From the NCBI RefSeq assembly GCF_900174485.1, contig NZ_LT837803.1, forward strand, positions 2,123,305 to 2,187,304: 64,000 bases of DNA, in the 5' to 3' direction. A program made the position numbers and the translations under genes. Shown here piece after piece: positions 27,822-35,498 of this stretch. The notes under the pieces are model-generated. The model saw nothing but the letters and a program-made list of their open reading frames with translations, did not search any database and was not told where the DNA came from. Position 1 is the stretch's first letter; the number at the start of each line of letters is the position of its first letter. This DNA is from Sterolibacterium denitrificans. GTDB lineage: Bacteria; Pseudomonadota; Gammaproteobacteria; Burkholderiales; Rhodocyclaceae.

Positions 27822-28770
27822 GATTTACTCCCTGCGGTGGTGCGCCCGCCGGCGGCGCGGTTTTAAGCATGTGCAAGGCGGTTTTCGCCAGCCGACGCGG
27901 CAGGCCCTGCACACACAATTCGTCAATCAGTTTCAACTCGTCATAACCGGGTTCGTGCTGCGCCTGGAGACGCATGACGTGGATCAGTTTTCCGTAGGCG
28001 ATGCGGCAGTAACCGCGCAGCCGATCAAGGCTGATTTCGTGCTCTGCGCGTAGCGTCTTGATGCGCTCTTCACCGACGTCAACCAGCGTTTCACAGATCG
28101 GGTAACAGCCAACGAAATACTCACTGGGTTTCGTCAGCACATCGTGCGGCACCACTCGGTCGACGTTATGAATTTCGACTTCAAACCGCGCCCACGGGCT
28201 TTCACGGTTGCCGAGTTGCTTGCCCTTCTCGTACACGCGGCAGTACTTGCCGTTTTGCCTACGACCAACGTAGAACGTGCGGCCTGCGCCAAGGTCGGTG
28301 AACCAGTCGCCTTCGACTTTGTAAGTCGGTCGGCGACCGCCGGCGTTGAATTTGCCGTCTTCGTACCATGCGGGCATTTCATCCAGTCGGATCATTTCGC
28401 CCTGCACGTCATCGACCGCGACGTCTACGCGGGTGATCCGGGCCTTGATACTTTCCGCGATGCGCTGGACGCACTGCCAATCCTTGATGAGACTGCAGCC
28501 GGTGCCATTGATGCTCAAATAGCAGCGGCCGCGTTGGCGATCACCGCCCCATGCCAGAATCGCCACGGGCACCTCTTCAAGGGCAAAGTCGAAGCTGTAG
28601 AACGTCACGGAATGCTCGAAGCCGTAGAGGCCATTTCCTGATTCGCCGGCCAGCGGCTCACGCATCCATTCGCGCAGCCAGAGGCGCACCATCTTGTCGA
28701 CGTTGCAATCGCTCCAGCCTTCCCATGTGAAGCTCAACCAGTCAATGATTGCAGTCCCTTGATTTTTCAT
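27808..28770 (-). CDS. Rolling-circle replication initiator (Rep_trans/RstA-like)
   Basis: Protein of 320 residues. It starts MKNQGTAIIDWLSFTWEGWS, the usual opening of this family, and includes VPVAILAWGGDRQRGRCYLSI and ARITRVDVAVDDVQGE (conserved RVD-DD). RTFYVGRRQNGKYCRVYEKG and SPWARFEVEIHN are also conserved; the Tyr residues in KYCRVYEKG are candidates for the nicking residue. It nicks the double-stranded form to start rolling-circle replication. It overlaps the upstream small gene by 4 bp. Confidence 0.9.
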   Translation of the reverse strand: MKNQGTAIIDWLSFTWEGWSDCNVDKMVRLWLREWMREPLAGESGNGLYGFEHSVTFYSFDFALEEVPVAILAWGGDRQRGRCYLSINGTGCSLIKDWQCVQRIAESIKARITRVDVAVDDVQGEMIRLDEMPAWYEDGKFNAGGRRPTYKVEGDWFTDLGAGRTFYVGRRQNGKYCRVYEKGKQLGNRESPWARFEVEIHNVDRVVPHDVLTKPSEYFVGCYPICETLVDVGEERIKTLRAEHEISLDRLRGYCRIAYGKLIHVMRLQAQHEPGYDELKLIDELCVQGLPRRLAKTALHMLKTAPPAGAPPQGVNHGNV

Positions 28771-29021
28771 GGTTTCGTCATTCCTTCAAATTTGGCCGGT
28801 TCGACCTTTCCCCCCCTGTTAGTGCAGGGGGGCAAGGCCCCGACCCGGGCCGCCAGGCCGGCGGCTGCGCCGCCGTCCCGGCTGTCCCGGATCAGGGTTT
28901 CGCGCATTGCGCGAAGGTACGGATAGCGCTTTTCAAGGTATGCCTGATAGGCCGGATCAGGGAACAGATCCGCCTGGCGGGCGAGGAAGTAGGTTTTGGA
29001 AGCTGGACGACCGCGGCTCAT
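28767..29021 (-). CDS. Small phage protein, unknown
   Basis: Protein of 84 residues beginning MSRGRPASKTYFLARQADLF. Basic, no membrane segment. 4-bp overlaps join it to rep downstream and to the 186-residue gene upstream. An 8-bp GC hairpin lies inside its coding sequence near the rep start. No family recognised. Confidence 0.6.
   Translation of the reverse strand: MSRGRPASKTYFLARQADLFPDPAYQAYLEKRYPYLRAMRETLIRDSRDGGAAAGLAARVGALPPCTNRGGKVEPAKFEGMTKP
28811..28832. other. GC hairpin, candidate replication origin element
   Basis: CCCCCCTG (28811-28818) and CAGGGGGG (28825-28832) form a perfect stem with loop TTAGTG, about 40 bp upstream of the rep start. Rolling-circle initiators often nick in or near such hairpins. 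No nick-site consensus was identified. Confidence 0.45.
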
Positions 29022-29578
29022 ACGGATCCACCTTCACACTTCGCCGCCAGCTCAACCAACCAGGTGCAGAGCTCTGGCGGCGTGTGTTCGCGCTCAGAAC
29101 GTGTGATCTCTGGCCGACACCGCGACACTGAAGCAACAACGTGAGAGGATTCCCCTAAACACATCGGCATCCGTGGAATGTCAGACGGCTTGCAGCCGAC
29201 GATATATAGCAGAGTGGCTTTCTCTGCTCGATGACCCCACCAATGCTGATAAATCGGCAAAGTCCATCCGCCATATTCATCAAAACGACCAGGCGCAGGA
29301 AGATGAGCAGCAGACCACAGAAGAGAACCTTTTGGATGCTCAAGAACGCCACCGAAACGGCGAACCTGGTCGACAGCAAAAAAGGCAAGATCAGACTCAC
29401 CAGGCGCAGGCTTTGCAAAATGCCGAAGCCGGCCCCATGAACGGCAAGGCGGATGAGCAATCACGGGGCAACCACCCGGGAAAAGGCGGGCATCCCTTTG
29501 TGAATCCCAGACATCAACGCCAGGCAGAGCTTTGTAATTACTGTCTGCGCGAGCAAAAAGAACGGCAACCGGGCTCAT
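29018..29578 (-). CDS. Conserved phage protein, unknown (PCxSW motif)
   Basis: Protein of 186 residues: LFARADSNYKALPGVDVWD, then FPGGCPVIAHPPCRSWGRLR, RRFGGVLEHPKGSLLW, IYQHWWGHRAEKATLLYIVG and REREHTPPELCTWLVEL. Similar proteins occur in many phages. The HPPC and LEHP segments recall the active-site motifs of cytosine methyltransferases (PPC and EN), but no SAM-binding motif is visible, so methylation is not claimed. 4-bp overlaps tie it to both neighbours. Confidence 0.68.
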   Translation of the reverse strand: MSPVAVLFARADSNYKALPGVDVWDSQRDARLFPGGCPVIAHPPCRSWGRLRHFAKPAPGESDLAFFAVDQVRRFGGVLEHPKGSLLWSAAHLPAPGRFDEYGGWTLPIYQHWWGHRAEKATLLYIVGCKPSDIPRMPMCLGESSHVVASVSRCRPEITRSEREHTPPELCTWLVELAAKCEGGSV

Positions 29579-29766
29579 ATGGATCCACCAGCTGGAGAAG
29601 CCACGAGCTGGCCATGCGCATCACTCTTGGAGTGACTTACCAGCTCGCGCAACCGATCGAATTCATCGAGCAGCGGCATCAAATCCTTCAGAAGCATGCA
29701 CGGACAGGTCGAACTTCGCATGGCTCGCTGTCGCCGAAGCTCTACTACAATCTCATCGGGCGTCAT
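29575..29766 (-). CDS. Small phage early protein, unknown
   Basis: Protein of 63 residues, mostly helical (EIVVELRRQRAM, MPLLDEFDRLRELVSH). First gene of the leftward phage operon, facing the repressor-like gene across the operator region. Overlaps the next gene by 4 bp. No family recognised. Confidence 0.5.
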   Translation of the reverse strand: MTPDEIVVELRRQRAMRSSTCPCMLLKDLMPLLDEFDRLRELVSHSKSDAHGQLVASPAGGSI

Positions 29767-29829
29767 TTCTCTCCCCCTTGACGTGGCCTGCCGGGTGGGG
29801 CAGGATGGCGGCGTGCCAAATTTGAAACA

Positions 29830-29880
29830 ATATCAAAATTGATACGACGTGAGCGGTTTATAAGGTATCAATTTTGATAT
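29830..29880. promoter_or_regulatory. Phage operator region
   Basis: ATATCAAAATTGATAC (29830-29845) and its exact reverse complement GTATCAATTTTGATAT (29865-29880) lie 19 bp apart between the leftward early operon and the rightward repressor-like gene. Each half is itself almost palindromic, so two repressor dimers could bind. Confidence 0.75.
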
Positions 29881-29895
29881 GTCAAGGACAAAAAA

Positions 29896-30261
29896 ATGAC
29901 GCTGAATGAATTTATATCGAAGGGAATAGAGGCAGTCGGAGGCGTAACAGCACTAGCTGACGCGCTCGGACTTCAGCAGACCAACCTATCGAACGCCAGA
30001 GCAGGCAAGCGCGGCCTGCCCAGTTTTGCCTGCGTCAAGCTGGCGCAACTGATCCAAGAAGATGAGCGCCGGGTATGGGCCGCATCGGAACTGGTGACAG
30101 AGAAGAACCCGGAGAGGCGGGCCGTATGGCTCCCTTTTGTCCAGGGGATTGCAGCTCATGCGATGATGAAGACTGCAGGCAGCGGAGGTGCTGAAAAGTG
30201 GCGGAGAGGGTCGATTCCGCCAACACGCTGCGCCTGCCCTCCTGGAACCGGCTCGACCTGA
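29896..30261 (+). CDS. Cro/C1-type phage repressor-like protein, 3' end at prophage junction
   Basis: The ORF encodes 121 residues. The helix-turn-helix is GGVTALADALGLQQTNLSNA, followed by GLPSFACVKLAQLIQEDE, close to small inovirus HTH regulators. It probably controls the operator at 29830-29880. Only residues 1-106 are phage DNA; the last 15 codons are host receptor sequence read in another frame. In the circular phage the frame would instead run through attP and end with TGA at 22188-22190, giving about 124 residues. The prophage and phage versions therefore differ at the C-terminus. Confidence 0.75.
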   Translation: MTLNEFISKGIEAVGGVTALADALGLQQTNLSNARAGKRGLPSFACVKLAQLIQEDERRVWAASELVTEKNPERRAVWLPFVQGIAAHAMMKTAGSGGAEKWRRGSIPPTRCACPPGTGST

Positions 30262-30425
30262 ACGCCGGATACGCAACCCGCTTCGGCAGCACGCCGGTGC
30301 ACTTCAACGCCTCGGTGGAAAACCTGACCGACAAGGATTACTGGATCGGCACCTTCGGCGACGGTTTCGTGATGCCCGGCGCGCCACGCACTTTCCGGCT
30401 GTCGGCCAAGGTGTCGTTCTGGTAA
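30212..30425 (+). pseudogene. TonB-dependent receptor, 3' part
   Basis: Carries the missing end of the siderophore receptor: DSANTLRLPSWNRLDLNAGY, HFNASVENLTDKDYWIGTF and the terminal strand TFRLSAKVSFW ending in aromatic Trp. SVENLTDKDYW is the typical C-terminal signature of these barrels. It has no start of its own and would be restored in frame by precise prophage excision. Confidence 0.93.
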
Positions 30426-30476
30426 TGGGATGAAACGGCACAAGCGCCGATCCTGACTGTCGGCCTCGATGTCGCC

Positions 30477-30508
30477 GGGCCGCCGCCTCGCAGGGTGGCG
30501 GCCCTTTT
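30477..30508 (+). terminator. Terminator after receptor gene
   Basis: GGGCCGCC (30477-30484) pairs with GGCGGCCC (30497-30504), followed by TTTT. It is located 52 bp after the receptor stop and before the esterase gene. Confidence 0.75.
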
Positions 30509-30570
30509 CGCCAGATCGCTGCCTGCTTTCCGCGCTTTGCGTTCTTTCAGTTTCGACGACAACCCATTCC

Positions 30571-31530
30571 ATGAAACCTTTCCCTGCCCTGTACCCGCTG
30601 CTGTGCGCGCTGGCGCTGGCGGCAGCGTCGATCTCTCCGGCGCAGGCAGGCGCTGTGGCGGGGGCTGAAACCGGCGCCTGGGCACCCGTCCTCGTGCCGG
30701 CGGCCCGGCAGTTCGACCTGCGCGCGGCCAGCGGACACGCCTACCGCCTGTTCGTCTCGCGGCCGGCTTTTCCGGTTCCTGCAAACGGTTTTCCGGTGCT
30801 CTATGTGCTGGACGGCAATGCGGCCTTTCCCGTCGCGGCCTTCCTGGCACGCAGCGCGGCCAGCCGCAGCGAGGTGACCGGCCACGTGCCGCCGATCGTG
30901 GTCGGGATCGGCTATCCGGGCGACGACGATTTCGACGTACCGGCCCGGCGCCGCGATTACACGCCGGGCACGCCGGGCACATTCGATGCAGCGGACGCAG
31001 ACGGAAGCGGCGCAAGCGAGGGTGAGCCAAGCGAAGGCGGCGCCGCGCGTTTCCTCGATTTCATCGAAGGCGAAGTCAAACCGCTGATCGAGGCGGCGCA
31101 TCCGGTCGACCGCAGCCGGCAGGCGATTTTCGGTCACTCCTTCGGCGGCCTGTTCGTCCTGCATGCCCTGTTCACCCGCCCCGGCAGTTTCTCTACCTTC
31201 ATCGCCTCCAGCCCGTCGATCTGGTGGCAGAACAAGGCGCTGCTCGGCGGACTGCCCGCACTGCTGCAGGGCGATGTCCGTCCCAGAGTGCAGATCAGCG
31301 TCGGCGCGCTGGAGGACGACCCGCCCAAGGGCCGCTACACCCCCGAGATGCGGGCGATGATCGCCAGTCGTTCGATGCTGCCGCCTGCCCGCGAACTGGT
31401 GGCGAAGCTCAGTGAAACGCCAGGCTGGGCGAACAAGGTGGTCTATCACGAACTGCCCGGCGAGGATCACGGTCCGGTCTGGCTGCCGGCACTCAGTCGT
31501 GGTCTGCAGTTTTTTCTCGAACAACCCTGA
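30571..31530 (+). CDS. Periplasmic alpha/beta-hydrolase, siderophore esterase-like
   Basis: Protein of 319 residues from ATG 30571 (MKPFPALYPLLCALALAAAS), with a signal peptide ending QAG. The fold is that of the esterase D/IroE-Fes group: FPVLYVLDGNAAFPVAAFL, PPIVVGIGYPGDDDFD, RRRDYTP, the nucleophile elbow IFGHSFGGLFVLHAL and a late acid-His pair (EDHGPVWLPAL). Such periplasmic enzymes hydrolyse ferric siderophore esters to aid iron release. Its place behind a Fur-box receptor supports this. The substrate is not known. Confidence 0.85.
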   Translation: MKPFPALYPLLCALALAAASISPAQAGAVAGAETGAWAPVLVPAARQFDLRAASGHAYRLFVSRPAFPVPANGFPVLYVLDGNAAFPVAAFLARSAASRSEVTGHVPPIVVGIGYPGDDDFDVPARRRDYTPGTPGTFDAADADGSGASEGEPSEGGAARFLDFIEGEVKPLIEAAHPVDRSRQAIFGHSFGGLFVLHALFTRPGSFSTFIASSPSIWWQNKALLGGLPALLQGDVRPRVQISVGALEDDPPKGRYTPEMRAMIASRSMLPPARELVAKLSETPGWANKVVYHELPGEDHGPVWLPALSRGLQFFLEQP

Positions 31531-31543
31531 ACATCCTTGCCCC

Positions 31544-31822
31544 ATGAACGCATTCATATTCATGCCGATCGCCCTGCTGACCCTGTTCCTCGGTTGCACG
31601 GCAATCTACCTGGCTTCGCCGAACCAGCGCTGGCTGGCCCGGCCCCTGCCCGGCCGGCCGGCCTACCTCGGCGGCGTCCTGCTGCTGGCGCTGGGCTGGT
31701 TCGCCCTGCGGCAGACGCTGCAGGGCGTGACGGCCAGCTTCGTCTTCCTGACCTTCCTGATGCTGGTGTTTTCGCTGCAGCCCTACATCGGCGCGCTGCT
31801 GCACAAGGGAGGCAAGCGCTGA
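31544..31822 (+). CDS. DUF3325-type small membrane protein
   Basis: Protein of 92 residues from ATG 31544 with three membrane helices (FMPIALLTLFLGCTAIYLAS, AYLGGVLLLALGWFALRQTL, FVFLTFLMLVFSLQPYIGAL). Size, topology and the neighbouring DUF3649 and PepSY genes match DUF3325 proteins of iron-regulated clusters. It starts 13 bp after the esterase. The exact function is unknown; it probably acts with the inner-membrane PepSY protein. Confidence 0.75.
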   Translation: MNAFIFMPIALLTLFLGCTAIYLASPNQRWLARPLPGRPAYLGGVLLLALGWFALRQTLQGVTASFVFLTFLMLVFSLQPYIGALLHKGGKR

Positions 31823-31823
31823 A

Positions 31824-32114
31824 ATGACGACGAGAAAGCATCCTCCCATCCGACGCGACTGGCTGTCCAAGACCCTGGCCGGTTTCGTCTGCGGCGGCCT
31901 CATCGCCCTCGGCAGCAGCGGCCTGCTCGTAACCGGGTTCGCCGGCATGCCGCTCCCCACCCTCGGCCAACTGGCCATGTGGCTGCTGGCGCCGGTCTGG
32001 CTCGGCGTGATGAGCGGCGTCTATTTCTTCGCCAGCGGTCTGCGCGCCTGGCTGTGGCTGGGTGGCGCCAGCGCGCTGATCCTGGGCCTGATGCTCGCGC
32101 TGCGCACGACCTGA
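31824..32114 (+). CDS. DUF3649-type iron uptake membrane protein
   Basis: Protein of 96 residues with a basic start (MTTRKHPPIRRDWLSKTLAG) and three hydrophobic helices (CGGLIALGSSGLLV, LAMWLLAPVWLGVMSGVYFF, ALILGLMLAL). The pattern matches DUF3649 proteins, found beside TonB receptors and PepSY reductases. It starts one base after the DUF3325 stop. Confidence 0.78.
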   Translation: MTTRKHPPIRRDWLSKTLAGFVCGGLIALGSSGLLVTGFAGMPLPTLGQLAMWLLAPVWLGVMSGVYFFASGLRAWLWLGGASALILGLMLALRTT

Positions 32115-32131
32115 ACCCTACGGGAATCCTC

Positions 32132-33805
32132 ATGAGAAGCGACTTCATCCGCATCTACAAATCCGTCCATACCTGGACCGGCATCGTCGCCGGGATCGCC
32201 CTGTTCATCGCCTTCTACGCCGGGGCGCTGACCGTCTTCAAGGAGCCGCTGGCGCGCTGGGCCGCGCCGCCGAGCACGCTGCATTACGTCAGCCTGGAGC
32301 AGGCGCAGGAACTGCTCGTCCGCACGCTGGCCGCGCATCCGGACAGCGCGCGGGACTTCAGCATCCACCTGCGCGACGCCGAACATCTGCCGGCGCGCAT
32401 GAGCTGGCAGGTCAGGGAAGACGATGCCGGCGCCGACGATCACGACGAATCCTCGATGCGCCATTACACGGCCACGCTCGACGCCAGCGGCGGCGCGCAG
32501 GTGCTCGAACAGCACCCGTCGTCGATGCCCGCGCTCATCGACACCTTGCACCGGGTCGTCGGCCTGCCCGTGGACAGCGATCCGAACCGCTGGGTGATGG
32601 GCGTCATCGCCGCGCTCTACACGCTGGCGCTGGTGTCCGGCGTGATCGTGCTGCTGCCCTCGCTGGTCAAGGATTTCTTCGCGCTGCGCATCGGCAGGAA
32701 CATCAAACGCATGTGGCTGGATGCGCACAACGTCGTCGGCATCATCAGCCTGCCGTTCCACATCGTCATGGCTCTGAGCTCCGTGGTGTTCGCCTATCAC
32801 GACGGTTTCTATTACCTGCAGGACAAGCTGATCCACGATGGCAAATGGTCGTCTGCGTCCTCGCGCGCCCGGCCGGCGGAGGGAACCTTGCCACCGCCGC
32901 CGCGCGATCCGGCCGCCATGCTCGCGCCGACCGAACTGCTGGCGCGCGCGCAGGACTTCGCCCCCGGCTTCGCGGCGAGCCAGTTGCAATATCTGCAGGC
33001 GACCGGCCCGCGTGCCGTCGTCCGCGTCTGGGGCAAGGACGAGACGGGCGTCTCGCCACGCGCGCGCGGCGGCTTCCTGGCGCTCGACCCGTATACCGGC
33101 AAGGTGCTCAGCAGCGATTTCCTGCCCGGGCGGCAGGACACGCCCAACCTGTTCATCTCCAGCTTCTTCGCCCTGCACATGGCCTCCTTCGGCGGCACGG
33201 CGGTGCAGTGGATGTATTTCCTGCTCGGCCTCGCCGGCGCATGGCTCTTCTACAGTGGCAACCTGCTCTGGGTGGAAACCCGCCGCCGCAAGCAGGCCAA
33301 GGGCGAAAACCAATTGCCGGTCCAGCGCCGGGACACGCGCCTGATGGCGGCGGCCACCGTCGGCATCTGCCTGGGCAGCGTCTGCGGCATCTCGCTGGCC
33401 ATCGCCGGCAGCAAGTGGCTGCATGCCCTGTTCGGCGGCGCCGTCGATGGTGCGCACCTGCTGTATTACCTCAGCTTCTTTGCCTGCATCGCCTGGGCAT
33501 TCCTCGGCGGCGCGGCGCGCGCCTCGGTCCATCTGCTCTGGCTGGCCTGCGCAACCACGCTGGCGATTCCGCTGACCACGCTGTGCGGCATACTGTTCCC
33601 CGCGCTCGACCTGTGGGCGAACACCTCCGCCGCCAGCCTGGGCGTCGACCTCACCGCCCTGGCCGGCGCCGCCGCATTCGCCTGGATGGCCCGAGCAACC
33701 ACGCGACGGGTCCGGCAAGGCCGAACGGACAGCATCTGGTCGGCGGCCAGCGACGCACCGGCGCTGCCGACATCTGCGGCCCGGGTGTCATCGGTATCGT
33801 CTTGA
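32132..33805 (+). CDS. PepSY-associated transmembrane protein (PiuB-like ferric-siderophore reductase family)
   Basis: Protein of 557 residues from ATG 32132 (MRSDFIRIYKSVHTWTGIVAG). HTWTGIVAGIALFIAFYAGAL is the standard first PepSY-TM helix. The first periplasmic domain follows, then VVGLP...RWVMGVIAALYTLALVSGVIVLL, RMWLDAHNVVGIISLPFHIVM, FALHMASFGGTAVQWMYFLLG and four more helices. Conserved His residues in helices could bind haem; PepSY-TM proteins are implicated in periplasmic reduction of ferric siderophores. Last gene of the iron cluster. Confidence 0.87.
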   Translation: MRSDFIRIYKSVHTWTGIVAGIALFIAFYAGALTVFKEPLARWAAPPSTLHYVSLEQAQELLVRTLAAHPDSARDFSIHLRDAEHLPARMSWQVREDDAGADDHDESSMRHYTATLDASGGAQVLEQHPSSMPALIDTLHRVVGLPVDSDPNRWVMGVIAALYTLALVSGVIVLLPSLVKDFFALRIGRNIKRMWLDAHNVVGIISLPFHIVMALSSVVFAYHDGFYYLQDKLIHDGKWSSASSRARPAEGTLPPPPRDPAAMLAPTELLARAQDFAPGFAASQLQYLQATGPRAVVRVWGKDETGVSPRARGGFLALDPYTGKVLSSDFLPGRQDTPNLFISSFFALHMASFGGTAVQWMYFLLGLAGAWLFYSGNLLWVETRRRKQAKGENQLPVQRRDTRLMAAATVGICLGSVCGISLAIAGSKWLHALFGGAVDGAHLLYYLSFFACIAWAFLGGAARASVHLLWLACATTLAIPLTTLCGILFPALDLWANTSAASLGVDLTALAGAAAFAWMARATTRRVRQGRTDSIWSAASDAPALPTSAARVSSVSS

Positions 33806-33935
33806 AGAGGAGGTGATGGGGCTGCAGAAGGAAAGGGAAGGCACCATCCATTAGCCGCCCAGCCTACTGCTCAATAGAATAGGCCCGAGCAATAGCGGAC
33901 ACGGCCGGATAGATGCGGCCAGACCTGGAGGAGAC

Positions 33936-34976
33936 ATGCCTTACTACGCCGGACTCAAGAAGATCAAGGACGCCGCGGTTCGCCGACGCACCATCGAGGG
34001 TTTGCAGCGCCTGCGCCCGGCGTTGGCCAATGCCATCCCGACGCGCACGGCCACTAACACGCTGCTGCTGGCAACGTGGAACATCCGCGAGTTCGATTCC
34101 GGCAAGTATGGCTACCGGGGCGATGAGCCGTACTACTACATCGCCGAAATCCTGAGCCGCTTCGACCTGATCGCCATTCAGGAAGTACGCGATGGCCTCT
34201 ATCCCTTGCAGCGCCTGAAACGCCTGCTGGGCGACGACTGGGATTTCCTCGTCACCGACGTGACGCTGGGCACGTCCGGCAATACGGAGCGGATGGCCTA
34301 TCTGTTCGACCGCCGCAAGGTGAACTTCACTGGCCTGGCGGCCGAGCTGGTGCTGCCCAAGGAGAAGAACGCCCAGGAGGAGCCCGTGCAACTGGCGCGC
34401 TCGCCCTACGTGGCGGGATTCCGCGCCGGCTGGGCCTACCTGACGCTGGCCACGGTACACATCTACTACGGCGAGGGCGTGGCCATCGACCCGCGCCGGC
34501 TGGCCGAGATCACGGCATTCAGCAAGACGATCGCCAAGAACGCGGCCAAGCTCTCCGGCGCGCCGCAGTACGAACCCGGTGCGCCACCGCTGCCGGACAA
34601 CCTCCTCATGCTGGGCGACTTCAACATCTTCAACCGCAAGGACGTGACCATGGAAGCCATCACGAAGGCCGGGTTCGTCGTCCCCGAGGAATTGAACGCC
34701 ATCCCAGGCTCGAACGTCGCCAAGGACAAGCACTACGATCAGATCGCCTACTACAAGCGCCTGGCGCGTCTGAAGCCGACCGGCCAGGCCGGCGTGTTCG
34801 ACTTCTTCGAGCACGTCTACCGGCTCGAAGACGAAGCGGCCTACGCCGGTGAACGTGCCCAGAAACCCGGCCGCAGCTTCAAGGACTGGCGCACCTATCG
34901 CATGAGCGACCACCTGCCCATGTGGATCGAACTGGGCATCGACGACACCGATGCCTACCTGGGCACGTTGGCGTAA
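33936..34976 (+). CDS. Endonuclease/exonuclease/phosphatase family protein
   Basis: Protein of 346 residues. All EEP active-site motifs are seen: LLATWNIREF (Asn), LIAIQEVRDG (Glu), LATVHIYYGEG (His), LMLGDFNIFN (Asp-x-Asn) and MSDHLPMWIEL (Asp-His). It could cleave DNA, RNA or a phosphoester; the substrate is unknown. It lies between the iron cluster and an integrase fragment, so it may be cargo of an old guaA-inserted element rather than a core gene. GGAG precedes the ATG. Confidence 0.85.
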   Translation: MPYYAGLKKIKDAAVRRRTIEGLQRLRPALANAIPTRTATNTLLLATWNIREFDSGKYGYRGDEPYYYIAEILSRFDLIAIQEVRDGLYPLQRLKRLLGDDWDFLVTDVTLGTSGNTERMAYLFDRRKVNFTGLAAELVLPKEKNAQEEPVQLARSPYVAGFRAGWAYLTLATVHIYYGEGVAIDPRRLAEITAFSKTIAKNAAKLSGAPQYEPGAPPLPDNLLMLGDFNIFNRKDVTMEAITKAGFVVPEELNAIPGSNVAKDKHYDQIAYYKRLARLKPTGQAGVFDFFEHVYRLEDEAAYAGERAQKPGRSFKDWRTYRMSDHLPMWIELGIDDTDAYLGTLA

Positions 34977-35023
34977 TACCCGAGGGACCGGCGCCCCGCC
35001 GCAGTGGCGGAGCGCTGCGACGG

Positions 35024-35314
35024 TCACGCCGCCTGGGGCTTGCTGCGCGACCAGATCAAGTCGTGCGTGCCGTTCTCTCCTTCGATCAGGCGGGCAGCCG
35101 CACGCTGCTCAGCGCCGCTCTTGGGGTCGGCCTTGTGTTTGAAATAGCGCTCCGACCAGCCGGCGAACGTCAATGCCTCGGCCGCGGCGGCTCGCTTCTC
35201 CACCTTGGCGCGCAATGATGACACGCCCCGCTCCACGTCGCGCCGGGCACGATCCAGACGACTACCGTCAAACGCGCGAGCTTGGGTGAAACAGGACGAG
35301 ATACCCCGATTCAC
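35024..35314 (-). pseudogene. P4-type integrase fragment
   Basis: A 96-codon frame. RLDRARRDVERGVSSLRAKV followed by EKRAAAAEALTFAGWSERYF and KHKADPKSGAEQ is the arm-binding/N-terminal linker segment of P4-family tyrosine recombinases. Everything before it and the whole catalytic domain are missing, and the last ~25 residues do not fit the family. It reads leftward just left of att copy A (35388), the same geometry as the intact integrase beside att copy C, so it is the relic of an older island inserted at guaA. Confidence 0.72.
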
Positions 35315-35387
35315 CTAAGTTGCTATCACACTTTGGATTTTCGCGACTTTTGAAACTGTTTGAAGCGGCGTGAGACTAGGCTAATTC

Positions 35388-35405
35388 ATTCCCACTCGAT
35401 CGTCG
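35388..35405. other. guaA-type attachment site, copy A
   Basis: ATTCCCACTCGATCGTCG differs from the real guaA end (56581-56598) at one base. Read on the minus strand it encodes Thr-Ile-Glu-Trp-Glu then TGA, the GuaA C-terminus. It marks the outer boundary of the hicAB mini-island and of the decayed element to its left. Confidence 0.85.
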
Positions 35406-35457
35406 AAGAGCCAAAAACCACATTAAAAATCAAAAGGTTGATTGACTGCATTCTGCC

Positions 35458-35478
35458 GATACCATGAGAAATACCATG
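35458..35478. repeat. Paired ATACCATG repeats, left end of mini-island
   Basis: GATACCATG (35458) and AATACCATG (35470) start 12 bp apart. The same pair, with two differences in 21 bp, recurs at 36227-36247. Likely integrase arm-type sites. Confidence 0.7.
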
Positions 35479-35498
35479 TGGGGAAAAACCCAATGGAA

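Larger units (their letters stand above)
22135..30214. mobile_element. Inovirus (filamentous phage) prophage inserted in TonB receptor gene
   Basis: An 8.08 kb element. Its edges follow from joining the two receptor halves in frame (EYD|SANT), with only CGA shared at the two ends (22132-22134 and 30212-30214). Contents: a serine recombinase next to the left end, brnT-brnA, a Zot (pI) morphogenesis protein, a DUF2523 pVI-like protein, a TspB/pIII-like adsorption protein, small membrane proteins, a major coat protein, a DUF2726 gene in reverse orientation, a gV-like protein, a rolling-circle Rep, three small early genes and a repressor-like gene. All structural and replication genes appear intact, so it may be active. 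Confidence 0.9.

Noticed and set aside
29018..29578. Phage DNA cytosine methyltransferase
   Set aside because: PPC and EHP segments are suggestive, but no SAM-binding motif I or catalytic context is visible.
32021..33718. 565-codon open frame on the minus strand
   Set aside because: Antisense to the PepSY protein gene; shadow.
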